Both the position numbers and the translations under genes were made by a program. DNA of 64,000 nt, taken from NCBI GenBank assembly GCA_031216915.1, contig CM062288.1, positions 175,997,919-176,061,918 of the forward strand. Reading direction: 5' to 3'. This stretch comes from Pictodentalium vernedei (Eukaryota; Mollusca; Scaphopoda; Dentaliida; Dentaliidae). The notes below the pieces were generated by a model. The model searched no databases, had not been told where the DNA came from, and was given only the letters and a program-made list of their open reading frames with translations. Below are positions 11,256-22,929 of the stretch, in pieces. The first letter of the stretch is position 1; every line of letters begins with the position of its first letter.

Positions 11256-12150
11256 AAGTTTGGACAGATGGATGGACAGACAGACTGATGGACAGACAGA
11301 CAGATGGACGGACACACGGACAGATGGAGCGCTATGCTATATCCCTTATCCCACCCTTGTTGGGGGATAAAAAGTAACAAAGTATGTGGTAGAAGCCTAA
11401 TTTGAAATTTAGTGAAACTAAGTTCGAAAACCGTTTTGAAATGGGTTAAATTAATGCCAATATTATTTGAAACCACTGTATACAGGTTCAGTAGACTTTG
11501 CCCCAAATGCAAAACAATGACATTGTAACACAGTGTTTGAAGAATGAAAGGTACAGCTTTGGAAAGTAAAACTTTAATCCGAAACTTTAAGCTGGAAATA
11601 ATAAGTAAAACTGACTGCCAAAAATGGGTTAAATAAATCCTAAAACCAATAAAAGAAATGTAATCATTAAGTTGTATTGACCATGCAAGAATTAAAGTAA
11701 GAAAGTATGTGGCAAAGACTAATTCCAAATACAAAGAAACTCAGTCTGAAAACATATTTAAAATCATGCCAATATTAATGAAAATCACTGTAGAAAGGTT
11801 CAGTGGACAATAGACATTGTCCCAAATGTGAAACAGTGACATTCCACTAAACTGTTTGAAGAATTAAAGGTGTAACTTTGTAAACAAAAAAACTTTTTCC
11901 AAAAACTTTAACCTGCAAGTTCTAAGTTAAATTGCCATGCAAAAAAGGGTTAAATATTTCCCAAATAACATGAAACATAATGAGATGATACAATCAATAG
12001 TAATTAATATTAATTTAAAAGAAAAAAAACTTTAACCTTGACTAAAAAACTTTAACCACAAACTTTAACCAAAACTATAAATGTTAACAGATGGTCAGAC
12101 AGACGGACAAAAGTCATGACTATAGCCCTGACTGTAAACAGTCGGGCTAA
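11256..12150 (+). repeat. Two hairpin-ended tails around a diverged repeat
   Basis: A (GACAGATG)n-like tract (11265-11325) leads to TATCCCACCCTTGTTGGGGGATAAAAAG, the first hairpin end. Then come more AAAGTATGTGG/AAACTTTAATCC units, a short GACAGACGGAC tract (12097-12110) and a second end CCCTGACTGTAAACAGTCGGGCTAA (about 12125-12149). The second end is a stem-loop immediately followed by CTAA, as at the 3' end of Helitrons (hairpin then CTRR). Identical layouts occur at 50.43-50.53 and 51.42-51.48 kb. Confidence 0.7.
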
Positions 12151-12495
12151 TAAAGGCTTCAAGGGGCCTGAAGCACTCAACTAACATATGTCTACAACTC
12201 ATTATTTACCAGATACATCAGCTGGACACATGTACATGATGTAAGGGATATTGAAATAAGGTTTGCACTTCCCTATTACAAACCATTTTAAAATGAAATA
12301 TACAGATTTATGTCAAGTGTGGAAACATTTGGACAAGTGGTGGTTTGTGAGAAGATTTTTACCTGTTTTTCTCCATTACCATTTAACCACCCGGTTAAAT
12401 GAAGGCCTCATATAGGGCCCCATAATAAAACTGATTCAAGATAACTTTTTTACCAGTTTGATTATATTCTTCCTCAGGATGCTCTACAAAACAAA
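12151..12495. other. No supported feature
   Basis: Short unassigned stretch with an AGGGGCCTGAAGCACTCAAC motif near its start. No gene is visible. Confidence 0.4.
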
Positions 12496-12497
12496 TA

Positions 12498-12924
12498 CAG
12501 TGGAGCCCACTTAATTGGATATCTCTTAACCGAATAACCCTGTTAATTGAATATAATTTCCCAACACAAAACCATTTACCATACCTCCACTACAAATTTG
12601 ACCTGTTAATTGAATAGTGGTTATAGAGTAAACTCCTGTTAATTGAATAAAAAAATCTTGTAACCTGTTGAGAAATAACCCTGACTCTTCCCAGTTTTCC
12701 TTTCTTTGTAGACCTGCTTGGCCTCAGAACCTCCAATACAGACATTTAATCTATTATATCTTGGTTGACAGAGCTCATGGAGCTGTCAAACAAGATATAA
12801 CAGAATGAATGCTAAGTTTATCTCTAGAATACAGGAAAGTGACACAATCCCTGTTAAGTGAATATTCCTGTTAACTGGATAATTTTATTGGCAAAGTGGC
12901 TATTCAATTAATAGGGTTCCACTG
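12498..12924. mobile_element. Tigger/pogo-type MITE, 427 bp, TA target duplication
   Basis: The left end CAGTGGAGCCCACTTAATTG (12498) and the right end GGGTTCCACTG (to 12924) are inverted repeats flanked by TA (12496-12497 and 12925-12926). The interior repeats CTGTTAATTGAATA, so subterminal sites recur. CAGTGGAACC-type ends with TA duplications are characteristic of Tigger/pogo elements. There is no coding capacity. Confidence 0.8.
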
Positions 12925-12926
12925 TA

Positions 12927-13797
12927 CAACAAAAACCTTGCCTCTCCCAGACGAATTTCAGTTTTTTCCTTGAAATTTTCCATGGTTTCATTAATACGTC
13001 TGGTTCCATTTGAATGGAAAATTCACCCACAGATTAATACTTTCAAGGTGAGTGGGTGCAGGCCTGGAAATAATGGGCTTATATCGTAATCTGTTAGCAG
13101 TTATGCTACATGTATAAAGCATGTGGTAACTCATAGGAAAAGGGGTGTTGTGTACAACCATATACACCTGTATAAATATCAACAACTGACACACGATCTC
13201 ACCGAAGTGAGATTGCATGTTATGAGTCGTTATTTATTTGGGCAGAAATTCTTTTACAATGGAAACAACATGCTGTTCTATTCATATGTGGATGCATTAC
13301 GCAACCTTCGAGTTAAGATCGTTCCAAAAGATTATTGTCAAGTCTTTCTGTTAAAACATGCGAGCTTACTAATTAAAGAAAGTTATGCTTTATTACTTTG
13401 TTGTAACCTGTACTTGTTCACATATTTTACAACTGACATAACTTGCATGTAACCTAAGTTGTCATTTCAGGCCTGGCATTGTTTAGGAGTGCAGGAGTGC
13501 TGCACGCCTAGAAAAAATTGAGGAGGGCAATATTTTGCATGCCTTGATTTCTGGAATACCAGACCTGTTTGGGAACGCCTTTAAAATCTATTATCATCTG
13601 TCAATGTTGCATTGATTCACAATAAATTCATGACCCATTCTGTGTTGCATTTCGATACATTTTGAGTGTAAAAGACAGTCATATAAGAATTGAATGCATC
13701 ATTTTGAATAAGGAGAAATATATGTGTGCCAATTTTTCCACTATGTAGCTGAATGTAGCACAAGTTTTCAGTCACGATAGTAATACCTTAAAGTAAA
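12927..13797. other. No supported gene
   Basis: A 109-codon open frame (13123-13452, plus) has no recognisable motif. A block around GGAGGGCAATATTTTGCATGCC (about 13465-13570) recurs at 14100-14175, on the other side of the next MITE, suggesting that the MITE sits inside a diverged tandem repeat. Confidence 0.4.
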
Positions 13798-14058
13798 TAC
13801 ACAGTACATAGAGAGTGTATTGACAATAAATCGCCCGTAGAGTGATGATTTCTCTCAAGCAATAAATGCTAATTTAATGCAAAGTGTAATTAGCATAAGC
13901 AAAGTTTTAGCCAATGGACCTCCGGGTTAAACCCGGAGGTCCATTGGTTGAAACTTGGCTTGTGCTTCTTGTGTTTCTGTACGAAATTTGAGTCGTACCT
14001 TGGGTGATACCTCCACTCCATGGATGATTGAGTACCAATCCACCCTCCACGTTCTGTA
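13798..14058. mobile_element. TA-type MITE with a central palindrome
   Basis: The left end (CAGTACATAGAGAGTGTATTG at 13802 on) and right end (TCCACCCTCCACGTTCTG-TA to 14058) are imperfect inverted repeats. The centre, about 13913-13949, is a near-perfect palindrome of CCAATGGACCTCCGGGTT with its complement. Ends match the 19605-19845 element. The left flank is degraded, so the outer boundary is approximate. Confidence 0.65.
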
Positions 14059-14917
14059 ACCAAATAGCATACAAGTATATGTACTGAAAATTCCAGGTGC
14101 AATTGCACTCCCAAGCAATCTGAGGAGGGCAATTGTTTTGCACTCCTTGATTTTCTAGACTGCCAGGCCTGTCGTTTGCAGATTATTTCCAGGTCTCTGG
14201 GTGGGGGGAGCAGGATATTGTGAGCTGCATACATGTACATTCGCCACCACCCATGTATTTTTTCCACTTTTAAGTTTCAAGACTCATGTGCAGAAGTTGA
14301 ATGAAGAAAAATGTTTTAGGCAGTCCCCTCCCCCCCCCCCCCCCCATCTCCCACCTTCAGGTGACAACAAATATATTTATTTATTTAATCTTATTTGTTT
14401 TACAAGGATTGGCGAACAAGTTATGCAACTTATATTAACCGCCTTTCCTTGGCCCAATGGCAAATATATTGGAGAGGGGGGCCAAAATAATTATTGTGAT
14501 TCAATTTCATATATGCAAATTTTGAGTAGAGAGAACAGTTTAAGGTGGGGTCAGTGGGGTGAGGAGGTCAAGATATTGTGACCAGCAAATTTTCCCCAAC
14601 ACGAGACTTCTGGTTACATGAATATTCTTTTCAACCAATTCATTATTTTGAAGTGCGGTTCATCAATATTTTCCATTTTTGTGACTTTTCTAATGAGGAC
14701 AGTTTTTTGAACCTGCCATTTCTTCCACCCCCACTACCAGAGACTTCAGATCAAGATAGGGTTTTTTTTTTGTGGTTGATATCAGTATTTTGAAGAGAAT
14801 TTTATCCTTATTTTCTATTTCAAAACTCATATACAGATCTTGTCGTGTGGACAGAAAAGGGTTTTAGGATGGGTAAGATATCACAATGAGCAGACATGTA
14901 CCTTTGTCAACCACAGA
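14059..14917. repeat. Decayed tandem repeat hosting the LINE
   Basis: Blocks such as TTTCAAAACTCATATACAGA (about 14280 and 14820, and again at 16385 beyond the LINE) show a diverged array interrupted by the LINE. A C16-like run lies near 14330. No gene is visible. Confidence 0.45.
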
Positions 14918-16340
14918 TAAAATAATAATAATAATATACATTTATATAGCGCAAACATCTCACAATATTAAAAAAGTTCCATGGCGCTTTACAACACTGC
15001 TCAAAAACAAAATGATGACCAACATAGGATTTAAAAATATTTGTTGAATAAATCATGGGATTTCAATCTAGATTTAAATGCTGTCAAAGAAGGGGCTGTT
15101 TTAACAAATTCTGGTAGCATGTTAAACAGTCTAGGAGCATTATAGCTAAAAGAATGTCCATTGTAGCTAGCGAGAACACAGGATTTCTCTTCTAAAAGAT
15201 TTTGGTTTGTGGAATGGAGGGGGGCGTTTCGGTATATATGGTTTTTTACTAGATTAGCAATGTAAGCTGGGGACTGCTTCATGTGTACTTTATATGTGAA
15301 GAGGAGAATTTTGAACTCAACTCTGGCCATAATAGGAAGCCAATGCAAACTTTTCAACTTGGGTGTTATGTGATCTCTCTTTTTCGCTAATGTCACAATG
15401 CGTGCTGCTGTGTTTTGAATAGACTGTAGTCTGCCAAGTTGTTTATTGGGAAGACCATGTAGAAGCAAATTACAGTAGTCCAGCCTTGAAGAAATAAATG
15501 CGTGAATGAGGCATTCTGTGGCACGCGTGGTTAGGAATTTTCTGGATCGACCAACGTTCCGAAGATAAAAATTGGCGGACTGGCAGACTTTTGAAATATG
15601 AGGAACCATGGTTAAGTGAGAATCAAAAAACACACCAAGGTTTCTAACAGTGGTAGATGGGATTGATAATGGTATCTCCTACTTTAAGGCAGGGTAAATT
15701 GTCTGGGGCAGGTTTATGCCTAGAAGAAAAAATTATAAGTTCTGTTTTCTCAACGTTAAGTTTAAGTTCGTTTACCAGCAAAAAGGTTCTAATATCATCG
15801 ATGCAATTCCACAAAATTTGAAATTTCAACTTAGTGTCATTTGTATCCATGGGGTCAAACTCCGCATAGATCTGTGAGTCATCTGCATAGAAATGGCAGC
15901 CAATCCCATGTGATCGAATAATCTCCCCGAGGGGCTGTACGTATAATGTAAAAAGAATTGGACCCAGGACTGAGCCTTGGGGTACGCCAAATTTAAGTGG
16001 TACAGGGTTTGATTGAATTCCCTCAATTGTGACACACTGGGTCCTTTCTGATATGTAGGATTGAAACCACCTCAATGCAGATTCATCAATACCCAAATGC
16101 AAAAGTCTAGCGGATAAGATTTTATGGTCCATAGTATCAAAGGCAGCAGAAAGATCTAAGACGATCAAAACAACTGCCTTCCGGGTGGTCTAGGTATTCT
16201 AGTATATCATTTTGCACGCTCAGAAGTGCAGATTCTGTGGAGTGGCTTTCGCGGTATGCAGACTGTTTTGGATCCACAAGCTGATTGTTGTCTAAATATA
16301 AACGCAGCTGTTTGGCAATTACTTTCTCAATCATGAACGA
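14918..16340 (-). pseudogene. L2/CR1-like LINE, 5'-truncated, frameshifted
   Basis: Minus-strand frames encode, in order: an RT start (QSAYRESHSTESALL, about 16334-16185), the palm (DLSAAFDTMDH, GVPQGSVLGP and the catalytic FYADDS box, 16168-15644), and the thumb/C-terminal region (SRLDYCNLLL, LHWLPIMARVEFKIL, 15633-15031). Frame changes near 16185 and 15645 break it into three. The 3' end carries GCGCTATATAAATG and an (ATT)n tail (14918-14940), typical of L2/CR1-group LINEs. Endonuclease and ORF1 are absent, so this is a 5'-truncated dead copy. Confidence 0.9.
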
Positions 16341-17091
16341 TTATATTTGAAGTGAAATCTATATTTTAACCCTTATCTTCCAATTTCAAAACTCACATGC
16401 AGACTTATGTATTGAAAATGTTTTTCATACAGAGGGCAAGATACAATGTATCAGTCTTTCCATTTGGAAAATAGAAGCCATGCTGCATCCTGCTTGCTAC
16501 AATTTGATGTGAAGTGCATTACTGTCAAGTCCTGGCACTGGGAAAATGTTTTCAAGAAAATCAACGAACATCTGAGCACTGTTCACTCCACTGGAGCACA
16601 GTAAGTAGCGACTCCAAAATTATTTCTCGACTTTTCGAATAAACTCCTAACTGAATTTCTTTGAGTTTGGTATAATACATGAAACAAAACTTCAATGGCG
16701 CAATCTTAAGTCAATCAGATGATTATCCATGGAATGCATGAGTAAAAAGACCGGGAGTTGCATTTCTGGTCTTTGAAGTTTGTTTATGCTGTTTAAGTAC
16801 CAATTCCCAGAGGGTGAAGTTTGATTAGTTTGAAGTTAATTGCTCACTTGGTGGAACCAAGACACACTTTTGTCTACTCACAAAAAAGTAAAAATTGCAC
16901 TGGTGATGGCATGCAAGAGAGACAGCTTGTCTGAAAATTGAAAGGCTGCAAGATACCATGACACCAGCATATCTTTCCCCAACCAGAAACTAAGTCATAA
17001 AATATTTTTATAAATGTTCCACTGTGTTAGCATCTCTCAACCATACACCACCAGGTCCCACCTGAAAATATTTTCTCCATATACAGTTAAA
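16341..17091. other. Continuation of the decayed array; no gene
   Basis: The AATTTCAAAACTCACATGCAG block near 16382 continues the repeat interrupted by the LINE. The remainder has no recognisable feature. Confidence 0.4.
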
Positions 17092-17093
17092 AC

Positions 17094-17397
17094 TAGAAGT
17101 CCTGTCATGAATTGCGCGCTTATCTTGACACAATTTCGCACAGGAATTGCGCGCAATTTTCCTATTGAAAATACCCAAATTACCAAAGAGTCTTGCCATT
17201 ACTCACAGCAAACACAAGCAACGTTTCAGCCAATGGACCTCCGGATTAAACCCGGAGGTCCATTGGCTGAACCATTGCTTGTGCACAGATTGCGTAGAGA
17301 ATGTGATAGCCTTTGCATATGACCTAACGCGCCGATAAACACGCTAAGTGGTGAGGTGTTTGCGCGCAATTGATGACAGGACTTTCAGTTTTAACTG
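17094..17397. mobile_element. TA-type MITE, 304 bp, shared core palindrome
   Basis: The left end CAGTTAAAACTAGAAGTCCT and the right end AGGACTTTCAGTTTTAACTG form an inverted repeat of about 38 bp, continuing into GTCATGAATTGCGCGC. Both sides are flanked by TA (17092-17093 and 17398-17399). The centre (about 17227-17268) is the same GCCAATGGACCTCCGG palindrome found at 13.93 kb, although the terminal repeats differ. Subterminal GCGCGCAATT repeats are present. There is no coding capacity. Confidence 0.85.
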
Positions 17398-17399
17398 TA

Positions 17400-18813
17400 C
17401 CTGTACATCTTATGGATACGACAGAATTTCTGCATCTGTGTACTGAGAGTATAGATCATGTTGGTAAAGCATCCATTTACATGAAAAGTAAAATGTTTAA
17501 TGCCTCCGTCAGAAAACACAATATTGTTACCTTTTTAATATCACAAACAGGTCAGTTACAAAAGCAAATTTCAGGAAAAATTCTGTGATTTTGAAAATGG
17601 AATAGTTTACGTTCCTTTGAAGGATGATATGATGAAGGTAGGGTGCGATGTCTTATAGTTAAATTAGAAAGATATTGTAGTACAGGTAGTATTGTACAAC
17701 AGAACATCTCCACCAGCACACCACCCCACAACTACTGAGTTCTGTCAGAATGAGGACTGAAGTTAAGCCATAGAAAATATAAAACCATTTCTGAAATTTA
17801 AAAAATGATTATCTACCCCCCCCCCCCCCCCCCTTTCTCTTTCTCTCTTTCTCTCTCTCTCTTCCATGTTTCCATTCCCTGATTTCTTCCGACATCAAAA
17901 AAAATTTTTGAAGATTCAAGAATAATATAATGTTATCATAGATAGGCACAATGGATATATAACACCTGCCCACCCCCCCCCCCCCCCCCCCACACACCAC
18001 CATAAAATTATAATACCATAAACATAATACAGTACTTGTATTAATATAAGGGTAAGAGTTATGGTTGTCCAATACAATATGGCAATACTATTATTTCACT
18101 GAATAACTGTTTGTAACAAGCCCCTGTTAACGAAGCCAACCTGGATGTGCATGTACAAAACCAACGAAGGCATGGGGCGAAATGGTTTTGGGGATGAATG
18201 GCCCGTTATCTCGAGGCGTCAGTGGTGATGGCTAATGAGCGATAATTAACTTCGAGCTTCGACAGACACACATTTATCGAATTTGCTCTCTGTCGAGTAT
18301 GATTCAATGAGAAAATGCAACAAAATGAGATGTAGTGCTTAAATGTATGTAATTTGTTAACAAACTTACAATTATCTGTTTCGTTGACATGTTCCGCAAA
18401 TTCTATCTTTTCAATCAACACAAGCGGTCCACGGTTTTATCAAACGGAGCTGAAGACAACAGCTCATTCATTGAACAGCCACCAGTTCCGACCTTCACCT
18501 CGATTTTGTTTTTGTTACCACGTGCGCACCACAGGAAGAAAATAAGTTCAAACTGACTGCCTGAAACCATTCAGAGTAAGGAGCGAAGATACGATGGGAG
18601 GGGCGAGCAGTGCCCCCCCCCCCCCCCAATAATTGTGTCGGTTAATTTTCAGATCCCCGGGAAAAGTTTAAGCTTTAAGGGTTTTTTTTTGTTTGTAAAA
18701 TTGTGTAAAATAAGACAAATTGGCAATGGTAGGACTATTATTGTGGCTGAAACAGTCAGTCAGTCAAAAACTTTGCCTGAGGCTGAGGCATTGGCCAATG
18801 ACAATGTTTGGCT
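17400..18813. other. No supported gene; two poly-C tracts
   Basis: Contains C/CT-rich tracts at 17814-17865 and 17972-17993 and a further C run at 18617-18628. Frames rich in Arg/Glu or Gly are composition artefacts. No domain was recognised. Confidence 0.45.
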
Positions 18814-18905
18814 GTTTTTAGCTCACCTGTGCGAAGCTCAAGGGGAGCTTTACTGATCACTTTCCATCTGTCGTCCGTCCGTCGTCCACTTTACATTATC
18901 GACTT
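18814..18905 (-). repeat. Hairpin end of the TTTTTAGCTCACC repeat family
   Basis: TTTTTAGCTCACCTGTGCG followed by GAAGCTCAAGGGGAGCTT (stem-loop) and a TCGTCCGTCCGTCGTCC tract is the reverse-orientation form of the (GGAC)n-hairpin-AGGTGAGCTAAAAA ending seen at 2.42 kb. Only the terminal fragment is obvious; the body beyond about 18980 is unassigned. A short CATAGAA-GCA repeat lies at 18985-19045. Confidence 0.6.
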
Positions 18906-19045
18906 CTTCTCACGAACTGCTGGACCAAATTCAACAAAATTTGCTGTGCATGTTCCCTATCATCACACGGTGCGTCGATTTACCACATAGAACTACATAG
19001 AAGCACAAAGAAGCACATAGAAGTACATAGAATCGCATAGGACAA

Positions 19046-19329
19046 TATAGATAAGATTTGGAGACAAATTACTGAAGAATGCTCCAAAATGACGGGTTAT
19101 TTGGTCCGATCCAGTGGTTGATTAATCGAAAAAGTTGACTCGGAGAAACGTCGGATCGACGGACCAACTTTAAAGCTCATTTTTTTCTGATTTTTAGTTT
19201 TTATGATTCATACAGACAATTGAATCCCTCCCACCCCCCCCCCCTTCACTTCCCTTATCACATGTCAATTCAACTTCAAGTTTTTTTTTAAATCAAGTTG
19301 ACCCGCCCCTTGGTAGGGCAACGCCCAAA
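19046..19329. other. No supported feature
   Basis: Unassigned AT-rich stretch with a C run near 19233-19243. Confidence 0.35.
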
Positions 19330-20363
19330 AACTGCGCAGCATCTTTAGTGGGGTGAGATTCAAGTTTGTTCAATCCATGTCCCTAGGTTCATATTTGGGC
19401 TCACTGTGGGAGCTCGAATTGTAACTTAGTTCAAAATGAGGAATTTTCTTTAAAAATCATCTTCATTGATCCAGCAGTCTGAATATTTTGATATTTGGTA
19501 TGCAGCATCCTTAGGGAGGGGGGGGGGGGTGAGATTCAAGTTTGTTGAAGCAAAGTCCCTGGGTTCATAGTTGGACTCCCTGTGGGAGCCCGAATTATAA
19601 CTTACAGTAAGTGGAGAGTGTATTGTCACTAAATCACCCGCAGGGTGGAGATTCGACCCAAACATTGATTGCAAATTTGTTGCAAAGCATGAAAATCACA
19701 AGCAAAGTTCCAGTTAAACCCGGATGTCCATTGGCTGAAACATTGTTTATGTTTTCTGTCCACATGTACAAAATTTGAAAGCGATACTTTGGGTGGTAAT
19801 TCCACTCCACGGGTGATTTAGTTACAATCCACTCTCCACGTCCTGTAGTTCAACATGAGGAATTTTTCTTTTAAAATTCTTCTTCTTCAGATTCAGCTGT
19901 CGGAATGGGTCGTGGGTCGGAATGTTTTGATATTTGGCATGCAGCATCCTTGGGGGGGGGGGGGGGGGAGATTCAAGTTTGTTCAAGCTAAGTCCCTGGG
20001 TTCATATTTGGGCTCCATGTGGGAGCCTGAATTATAACTTAGTTCAATATGAGAAATATTCTTAAAAAAATCTTCTTCACATCCACCAGTCAGAATCTTT
20101 TGATATTTGGAAAATGGTATCCCACTGGAGGTGAGATTCAAGTTTGTTCAAGCCAGGTCACTGGGTTCATATTTGGGCTTCCTATGGAAGCCCGAATTAT
20201 AACTTAGTTCAATATGAGGAATATTCTTTAAAAATAATTTTTTTTAGATCTACTGGTCTGAATCTTTGGATATTTGGTATAAGCTTTTCTTAGGAGGGGC
20301 AGATGCAACTTGTTAAAATCAATTCCCTGGGTCTTATATTTAGGACCTTGGGGCCTCTTGTTT
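19330..20363 (+). repeat. Tandem array, about 175-bp units, hairpin-ended
   Basis: Units share TGAGATTCAAGTTTGTTCAA, TCCCTGGGTTCATATTTGGG, TAACTTAGTTCAATATGAGG and a TTTTGATATTTGGTATGCAG-like block. Five copies are visible, near 19345, 19530, 19965, 20130 and 20295. It ends with GGACCTTGGGGCCTCTTGTTT, whose palindrome matches the inverted end at positions 5-23 of the window. One unit is interrupted by a MITE at 19605-19845. G runs occur at 19519-19530 and 19952-19969. Confidence 0.8.
19605..19845. mobile_element. TA-type MITE, 241 bp, inserted in the array
   Basis: The ends CAGTAAGTGGAGAGTGTATTG and CAATCCACTCTCCACGTCCTG are inverted repeats flanked by TA (19603-19604 and 19846-19847). Removing the element and one TA restores AACTTAGTTCAACATGAGG, exactly the sequence of sibling array units. 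The interior keeps half of the core palindrome (GTTAAACCCGGATGTCCATTGG). Confidence 0.9.
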
Positions 20364-21470
20364 AGATAACTACCCCGTTTGGGTGAACGTTAGAAATTTG
20401 GTTTTCCAGTGTAATTTTTTTTGAAAATCTTATTTGTTTGTCTGAAAAAGAATAGGCCCATCGACTTGGAAGCATAGTATCGTTTATTTGCCAATAGTCA
20501 GTCAGTTGTCAGGACATGATCAACCGCCCCCTCCCCACACGTGTAAGCAAGAGCGCCGAATGAATTTCAGAAACTGGAACACGTGGGGGACAGTCATGCC
20601 GGTCAACACGCCGGGACCGAATATTCAATTTATTTATTTTATTTATTTCGAGAGGAGCCGATGATCTAGGATTGGGGTCATGTACAGCACTGACCTGACC
20701 GTTTGGGTTTTATTTAGCTAGCATAGGCCTACAAAGAGCCCCACTTAGACGTGTACACGTTTAGCAGGCTTTTGCGCAAAATAAAATTCCCTTCAGATCC
20801 GGAAATCTTCCATCCCCACTCTCCAATAAAATAATTATCACTGAACTTCGTTGACTTTTTATATCCGATTCCTATGGGTCTGATAATAATAATAATACTT
20901 TATTTTTACGACATGAGCATTGTATACAAAATAAACATTTCTGAGTATACTTTCTGATGGAAAGTGCTTATGCATATTTTTATCCAACAATAACAAGTCT
21001 ACAGCCTAGGCCTACAACTAAAACAAGTCAGAACACTATGAGAATCTGTGTGTCCCTGTGCTACTTCTGCGACTATCCAAATGGGTGTGAGAGATAGTGG
21101 CACTTGCCTCGCCTTCACTTTTTTTTTGCTCTGCGGTGAGCCTTCAAGACAATTTTTACAGCTTGGGAGTATAGAAATGGGTCAGTTTTACATGAAGTCC
21201 CTTGCATTTGTATAAAATGTAAACAAATGCACTTATACCTGGTCAATGAATTCTGCCTTCGGTCGGTTTGACCTTTTTCACCAGCTTCATCCATGAGCCA
21301 AACTGAAGGTCAGCCTTCCGGTGGCAAGTGGTTGAGTATGAGAAATGAACTAAACAACTAGCCGACCGTGGCATACAGTAGATCTCAAAAGAAAGACAGA
21401 ATCGGTCAGGCAATTCAAGTATTTGTTGGCCAACATGGGATGTTAGCTTGGTAGGTCATAAAGACCTGTA
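20364..21470. other. No supported gene
   Basis: A short (AAT)n tract with CTTTATTTTTACGACATGAG lies near 20884-20920. The rest, including the 20.4-21.4 kb interval, shows no recognisable feature. Confidence 0.45.
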
Positions 21471-21534
21471 TATAGCAGCCTATTATACTATTGTATAGCA
21501 GCCTGGGGTTATAATAGGCTGCTTTATAATAGTA

Positions 21535-22350
21535 CTAGCGGGTGATACCCGGCGTTGCACGGAAGAAGATGGTTATCACCAATTTCAAGGTCAAGGTCAC
21601 CCCGCACGGGCACCCCGATAAAGTCAAAATGATTGATGGATACCCGCACATATGAAATTTTAGCCCGATCGGCCCAGCCGTTTTCGAAATAAAAGGTCAA
21701 GGTCACCAAGGTCAAGGTCACCCCGATAAAGTCAAAATGATCGATGGGTCAATATACCCGCACATATGAAATTTTAGCCCGATCGGCCCAGCCGTTTTCG
21801 AAATAAAAGGTCAAGGTCACCAATTTCAAGGTCAAGGTCACCCCGCACGGGCACCCCGATAAAGTCAAAATGATCGATGGGTCAGTATACCCGCACATAT
21901 GAAATTGTTGCCCGATCGGCCCAGCCGTTTTCGAAATAAAAGGTCAAGGTCACCAATTTCAAGGTGAAGGTCACCCCGATAAAGTCAAAATGATCGATGG
22001 GTCAATATACCGGCACATACGAAATTGTAGCCCGATCGGCTCAACCGTTTTCGAAATAAAAGGTCAGGGTCACAATTTCAAGGTCAAGGTCACCCCACAT
22101 GGGCAATGGGTCAATATACCCGCACATATGAAATTTTTAGCCCGATCGGCCCAGCCGTTTTCTAAATAAAAGGTCATGGTCATCAAGGTCAAGGTCACCC
22201 CGCACGGGCACGGCACCCATCCCATGTTAATCCCAGGGATGAATTACCCCCGTGTAGAAAATTTGAGATCGATCGGTCAAGAAACGGAGGAGTTCACCCA
22301 GAACAAAGATAGAGAGAGAGAAATACAGACATTCGCATTTATATATTAGA
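21535..22350 (+). repeat. CTAGC...CCCGGCGTTGC interspersed repeat, copy 1
   Basis: It starts CTAGCGGGTGATACCCGGCG and ends ACATTCGCATTTATATATTAGA. The interior is a tandem of about 115-bp blocks with AAGGTCAAGGTCACC, GATAAAGTCAAAATGATCGA, ACCCGCACATATGAAATTTT and GCCCGATCGGCCCAGCCGTT. The tail is a GATAGAGAGAGA stretch. I recall CTAGC/CCCGGCGTTGC-started repeats from several animal genomes but cannot name a clade safely. A 60-codon frame is a shadow. Confidence 0.75.
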
Positions 22351-22914
22351 CTAGCAGGTGTTACCCGGCGTTGCACGTGAGAAGATGGTTATATCAATAT
22401 ACCCTCAGATATGATCGGCTCAGTCGTTTTCGAAGTAGAAGGTCAAGGTCACCAATTTCAAGGTCAATAAAAGGTCAAGGTCACCAATTTCAAAGTGAAG
22501 GTCACTCCGATAAAGTCAAAATGATCGATGGGTCAATATACCCGCACATCTGAAATTGTAGCCCGATCGGCTCAGCCGTTTTCGAAATAAAAGGTCAAGG
22601 TCACAATTTCAAGGTCAAGTACACCCCGCACGGGCACCCCGATAAAGTCAAAATGATCAATGGGTCAATATAACCGCACATATGAAATTTTAGCCCGATC
22701 GGCCCAGGCGTTATCGAAATAAAAGGTCAAGGTCACCCCACGCGGGCGCGGCACCCATCCCATGTTACTTGCAGGGACGAATTACCCCCGTGTACAAAAT
22801 TTGAGATCGATCGGTCGAGAAACGGAGGAGTTCACCCGGAACAAAGCTAGATAGAGAGATAGATAGAGACATAGAGAGAGATATAGATACAGACATTCGC
22901 ATTTATATATTAGA
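22351..22914 (+). repeat. CTAGC...CCCGGCGTTGC repeat, copy 2 (head-to-tail)
   Basis: A shorter copy begins CTAGCAGGTGTTACCCGGCG exactly where copy 1 ends and stops at the same ATTTATATATTAGA sequence. It has fewer internal blocks. Both copies together are bracketed by inverted 20-bp sequences: TGGGGTTATAATAGGCTGCT at about 21503 and its near-complement AGCAGCCTATTATGACCCCA at about 22918. Confidence 0.75.
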
Positions 22915-22929
22915 TGTAGCAGCCTATTA

